A stretch of DNA of 16,311 nt. It comes from an uncultured Collinsella sp. (lineage in GTDB: Bacteria > Actinomycetota > Coriobacteriia > Coriobacteriales > Coriobacteriaceae). The translations under genes were made by a program, and so were the position numbers. This document shows, piece after piece, positions 13,655-16,311 of the stretch. Numbering within the stretch: the stretch's first letter is position 1; every line of letters starts with the position of its first letter. The stretch spans positions 1-16,311 of the forward strand of contig UQSB01000048.1 in the NCBI GenBank assembly GCA_900543505.1, in the 5' to 3' direction. The notes beneath the pieces are model-generated. The model ran no database searches. It was given only the letters and a program-made list of their open reading frames with translations, and was not told the DNA's origin.

Positions 13655-15108
13655 CAACGCAAACCCGCCCGCACGGCATCCACCAACGCAGACGCACACA
13701 GGTCAAGGTCGGTGTCGCGCAAAAGCGTGCGAACGTCAAAAAGTACCTGGCCATGCTGCACGCGCGTCACGACCGGCGTATCGGGCTCCTGTACCATAGC
13801 GCGCTTTAGGCCATCGGCGGACAGGCACCCATCGGCGGGGCAAACGGCAACGCAAAAAGTTGGGAGCTCGACAGTCGGCAGCGAACCGCCGCCGGGAGCA
13901 GAGGCGCCCTCGACAACCTGCAGCTCCACCGCCTCCTCGAACTGAGAGTCGCGAAGCTTGCGCAGCATGCGGTCATGCAGGCGCTTGGCCTGACGCTCGA
14001 GCGGAGCCGGCGCAGCGGAAAGCATGTTGAGCACCGGGATCTCACGATGTGCCGTATCGGGACCGGCCACATACAGACGCAGGGTGGCCTCGAGCGCCGC
14101 GAGCGTGAGCTTACCGGGGCGAAGCGCGCGCATAAGCGGATGAGAGGCGCAGGCGGCAATTGCCTGGGCGCTGCCGAGAATAATGCCTGCCTGCGAGGCG
14201 CCGAGCAGCTTGTCACCCGAGCACGAGACGACGTCAACGCCGGCGCAAAGCGAGGCGGACGTGGGCTTCTCCCCCGCATCGGCGAGCACCCCGTCTGCAA
14301 GCAAAGCGCCCGAGCCCTGATCCTCGTACAGCAACAGCCCGTGCTCATGCGCCAGCGCAGAAAGCTCCGCCACGGAAACCTCCTCGTGGAAGCCCTCGAT
14401 ACGGTAGTTGGAAGGATGGACTTTGAGGATCATCGCCGTGTTGGGCGTAATGGCGCTTCGATAATCGTCCAGATGCGTGCGGTTGGTGGAGCCCACCTCG
14501 ACAAGCTTGGTACCCGAAGCCGCCATGATGTCGGGGATACGGAAACTGCCTCCCACCTCGACAAGCTCGCCGCGGCTCACGATGACCTCTTTGCCGAAGG
14601 CATGCGCGGCAAGCACCAACAGCACCGCGGCGGCATTGTTGTTGACAACTAAGGCGTCCTGCGCCCCCGTGAGCGTGCGCAGCAGACGCGCGGCATGCTC
14701 TTTTCGGCCCCCGCGAGCGCAGGTTGAGACGTCATACTCAAGCGTGCTGTAGCCTCGGGCGACATCGGTCACCGCCTGCACCGCCGCGGGAGCGAGCGGA
14801 GCGCGGCCCAGATTGGTGTGAATCACAACGCCCGTCGCGTTGACGGCAGGGCGCAGGGTCGGCAGCGACAGGCGATGGGTCCGCTGCTCAATTGCCAAGG
14901 CGAGCTCGCGCTTGTTCCTTGCAGGGGCGCCGGAGCGAATCGCCGCGCGCTCGGCATCGAGCTCGGCGTCAATCGCCTCGCGTACCATCGTGTCGCCTGC
15001 ATCGCCAGCAGCCTTCATGACCGGCCACTCGGCAAGCAGCTCGTGAACGGCGGGAATGGAACGCAGGCGGCCGCGCACCTCGGCAGACATGGATTCGCAG
15101 TCGCTCAT
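13654..15108 (-). CDS. selA: L-seryl-tRNA(Sec) selenium transferase SelA
   Basis: PLP-dependent enzyme that converts seryl-tRNA-Sec to selenocysteyl-tRNA-Sec with selenophosphate. It is 484 residues, normal for bacterial SelA. The N-terminal tRNA-binding region includes RGRLRSIPAVHELL (12-25). Typical core stretches are NATGVVIHTNLGRAPL (90-105), VNNNAAAVLL (155-164) and the PLP lysine Lys300 in SGDKLLGASQAG. The ATG at 15108 has AAAGG 6 nt upstream; a start at 15159 is open but lacks this support. It directly overlaps selB and follows the transporter gene across a 186-nt gap carrying an inverted repeat. SelD, needed for selenophosphate, must be elsewhere. Confidence 0.97.
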   Translation of the reverse strand: MSDCESMSAEVRGRLRSIPAVHELLAEWPVMKAAGDAGDTMVREAIDAELDAERAAIRSGAPARNKRELALAIEQRTHRLSLPTLRPAVNATGVVIHTNLGRAPLAPAAVQAVTDVARGYSTLEYDVSTCARGGRKEHAARLLRTLTGAQDALVVNNNAAAVLLVLAAHAFGKEVIVSRGELVEVGGSFRIPDIMAASGTKLVEVGSTNRTHLDDYRSAITPNTAMILKVHPSNYRIEGFHEEVSVAELSALAHEHGLLLYEDQGSGALLADGVLADAGEKPTSASLCAGVDVVSCSGDKLLGASQAGIILGSAQAIAACASHPLMRALRPGKLTLAALEATLRLYVAGPDTAHREIPVLNMLSAAPAPLERQAKRLHDRMLRKLRDSQFEEAVELQVVEGASAPGGGSLPTVELPTFCVAVCPADGCLSADGLKRAMVQEPDTPVVTRVQHGQVLFDVRTLLRDTDLDLCASALVDAVRAGLR

Positions 15109-15186
15109 GAAAAGCCTTTCGACATGTTCAATAAAAAGCTGGTCCCCCGCGATCGTCATCGGGCAAATAAATACCGGCGCGCACGC

Positions 15187-15271
15187 AAAAGGGACAGGTC
15201 CATTATGGCAGCTCGTGACAAGACGTCGAAGCGCCTCGTCTAAAACCTGCCAAAATAAACCTGTCCCTTTT
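15187..15271. repeat. REP-like inverted repeat between selA and the FNT transporter gene
   Basis: Perfect 13-bp arms AAAAGGGACAGGT (15187-15199) and ACCTGTCCCTTTT (15259-15271) continue inward as an imperfect stem (to TGGCAG and CTGCCA). The centre holds a further small pair, AGACG/CGTCT. The core GGGACAGG is also present in the hairpin after selC. Similar motifs are known in REP sequences mobilised by REP-associated tyrosine transposases; no transposase is in the window. Confidence 0.75.
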
Positions 15272-15294
15272 TGGTCGGTTATGGCTTGGTGGCT

Positions 15295-16131
15295 TTAGGC
15301 CTCCTTATTGGCGTAGATAAACCAGTAGCCCAGCGCCACGATCAGGGCGCCACCCACGATATTGCCCAGCGTGGCGACCGTAAGGTTGAGCGCCAACCCG
15401 GCAGCGTTGAGGGCATCGGCGCCAGCGACATCGGCTCCATAGCCGCAGGAGTGCATCAAAATGCCCATGGGCAAAAAGTACATGTTGGCAACGCAGTGCT
15501 CAAAACCGCAGGCTACAAAGGCAGCGATGGGCAGCAAAATGCCCACGACCTTGTCGACCACGGTCTTGCCGGCAGTGCCGATCCATACGGCCAGACACAC
15601 AAAGATGTTGCACAGAATGCCGCGGAAGAAGATGGTAACGGCGCCGATCGTAACCTTACCGGCGGCGACACTCACCATGGTGTTGGCGACGGCCTCGCCG
15701 TTGAGTTTGTAAATGGCTGCCATGTAAATCAAAAAGACAACGAACAGGGCGCCGGCAAAGTTGCCGATCCACACAATAGCCCAAGCCTTGAGCATCTGGA
15801 CGAGCGTGATCTTTTTGCTCTTAAGCGCGCAGACCATAAGCGAGTTGCCGGTAAACAGTTCCGCGCCGCAAATGAGCACGAGCACCAGTCCCAGGCAAAA
15901 AGCAAGACCGCCCACGAAGCGCTGGGCGCCCCAGCCAAGCGTGGGATCGCTCAGAAAGACCGTGAAGAACAGGCCGCCGAAGGCGATGAACGCGCCGGCG
16001 AACATGGCGAGCAAAAAGGCCTTCGAGACCGGCAGGTTGGCCTTGGTAACGCCTGCGGCCTCGGTCTTCGCCTCGATCGCGGCGGGCGCCAGGCAATCGG
16101 AGGTGGGGTATTCTGCCTTGCTCTGTGCCAT
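15295..16131 (-). CDS. Formate/nitrite transporter (FNT) family channel
   Basis: Inner-membrane pentameric channel of the FocA/NirC/FdhC family, carrying small monovalent anions such as formate or nitrite. The 278-residue protein has a hydrophilic N terminus of about 35 residues and six hydrophobic spans. Family landmarks are AELFTGNSLM (90-99), with a threonine in the broken helix; GNFAGAL (123-129); RGILCNIFVCLAVW (170-183); and GFEHCVANMYFLPMG (209-223), whose His212 corresponds to the central pore histidine (His209 in E. coli FocA). The ATG at 16131 was chosen because the longer frame to 16275 adds sequence with no domain and overlaps the promoter. The neighbouring selA, selB and selC suggest formate and a selenocysteine formate dehydrogenase, but the substrate cannot be fixed from sequence. 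Confidence 0.93.
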   Translation of the reverse strand: MAQSKAEYPTSDCLAPAAIEAKTEAAGVTKANLPVSKAFLLAMFAGAFIAFGGLFFTVFLSDPTLGWGAQRFVGGLAFCLGLVLVLICGAELFTGNSLMVCALKSKKITLVQMLKAWAIVWIGNFAGALFVVFLIYMAAIYKLNGEAVANTMVSVAAGKVTIGAVTIFFRGILCNIFVCLAVWIGTAGKTVVDKVVGILLPIAAFVACGFEHCVANMYFLPMGILMHSCGYGADVAGADALNAAGLALNLTVATLGNIVGGALIVALGYWFIYANKEA

Positions 16132-16240
16132 GGAAATCACTTCTTTCTTACGATTCGGGACAAACGCTCCTGGTTCATTTGCCCCGCGAGGTCGGACGGT
16201 ATAAAAATAAACGCGAGCCAAATTAGCATATTGGCCTGCG

Positions 16241-16269
16241 ATTATATAGCTTGGAGCGGGCGACGGGAA
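16241..16269 (-). promoter_or_regulatory. Putative promoter of the FNT transporter gene
   Basis: A perfect TATAAT -10 box (16241-16246, minus strand) lies 17 nt from a weak TTCCCG -35 box (16264-16269). The leader would be about 100 nt. Further upstream, near the edge, a small GGGCC-TTC-GGCCC hairpin (16292-16304) has no T-run. No further gene is visible between 16132 and the window end. Confidence 0.5.
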
Positions 16270-16311
16270 GTCCAAGGATTTGCTTCGCTGCGGGCCTTCG
16301 GCCCTTGCGTG

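Noticed and set aside
5854..16131. Selenocysteine (in-frame UGA) in the genes of this window
   Set aside because: All recognised genes are continuous and of normal length without a UGA readthrough; the Sec enzymes must lie elsewhere.
16280..16311. Terminator or gene end at the right edge
   Set aside because: The 5-bp GGCC-type hairpin has no T-run on either strand and the sequence stops too soon to judge.

Overview
This is a GC-rich bacterial window in which every supported gene lies on the minus strand, so it reads from right to left. Gene content points to a gut actinobacterium of the Coriobacteriia, most like Collinsella. That assignment rests on overall protein character, GC content and the mix of selenium genes, a molybdenum hydroxylase and glutamate dehydrogenase; it is inference, not a database match.

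Right end (about 16300 to 11370) is a selenium block. A formate/nitrite transporter (FNT) family channel is followed by selA, selB (the two overlap by one base) and selC, the tRNA for selenocysteine with a UCA anticodon. These supply charging (SelA), delivery (SelB) and the tRNA itself; selD is not in the window. A formate channel beside sel genes suggests a selenocysteine formate dehydrogenase nearby, outside the window. Two inverted-repeat elements sharing a GGGACAGG core flank this block, and a third, different 162-bp inverted-repeat element fills the gap between selB and selC.

Middle (about 11110 to 5800): gdhA, a hexameric glutamate dehydrogenase with its own strong terminator, then a two-gene molybdenum hydroxylase operon. 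The first gene is the FAD subunit; the second fuses the two [2Fe-2S] domains to the molybdopterin domain. The domain order resembles E. coli XdhD with YgfM and the selenium-dependent hydroxylase group rather than three-subunit XdhABC. An intrinsic terminator follows.

Left (about 5710 to 1): tRNA-Leu(UAG), then the protein-quality genes tig, clpP and clpX in the usual order, closed by a strong hairpin. The N-terminal two thirds of valS (valyl-tRNA synthetase) runs off the left edge. Its 5' leader carries a striking 113-nt structure with perfect 25-bp arms that is not a recognisable T-box.

No CRISPR array, prophage, transposase gene or broken gene was seen. The undescribed material is in the intergenic inverted repeats, several of which sit in leaders or between RNA and protein genes.
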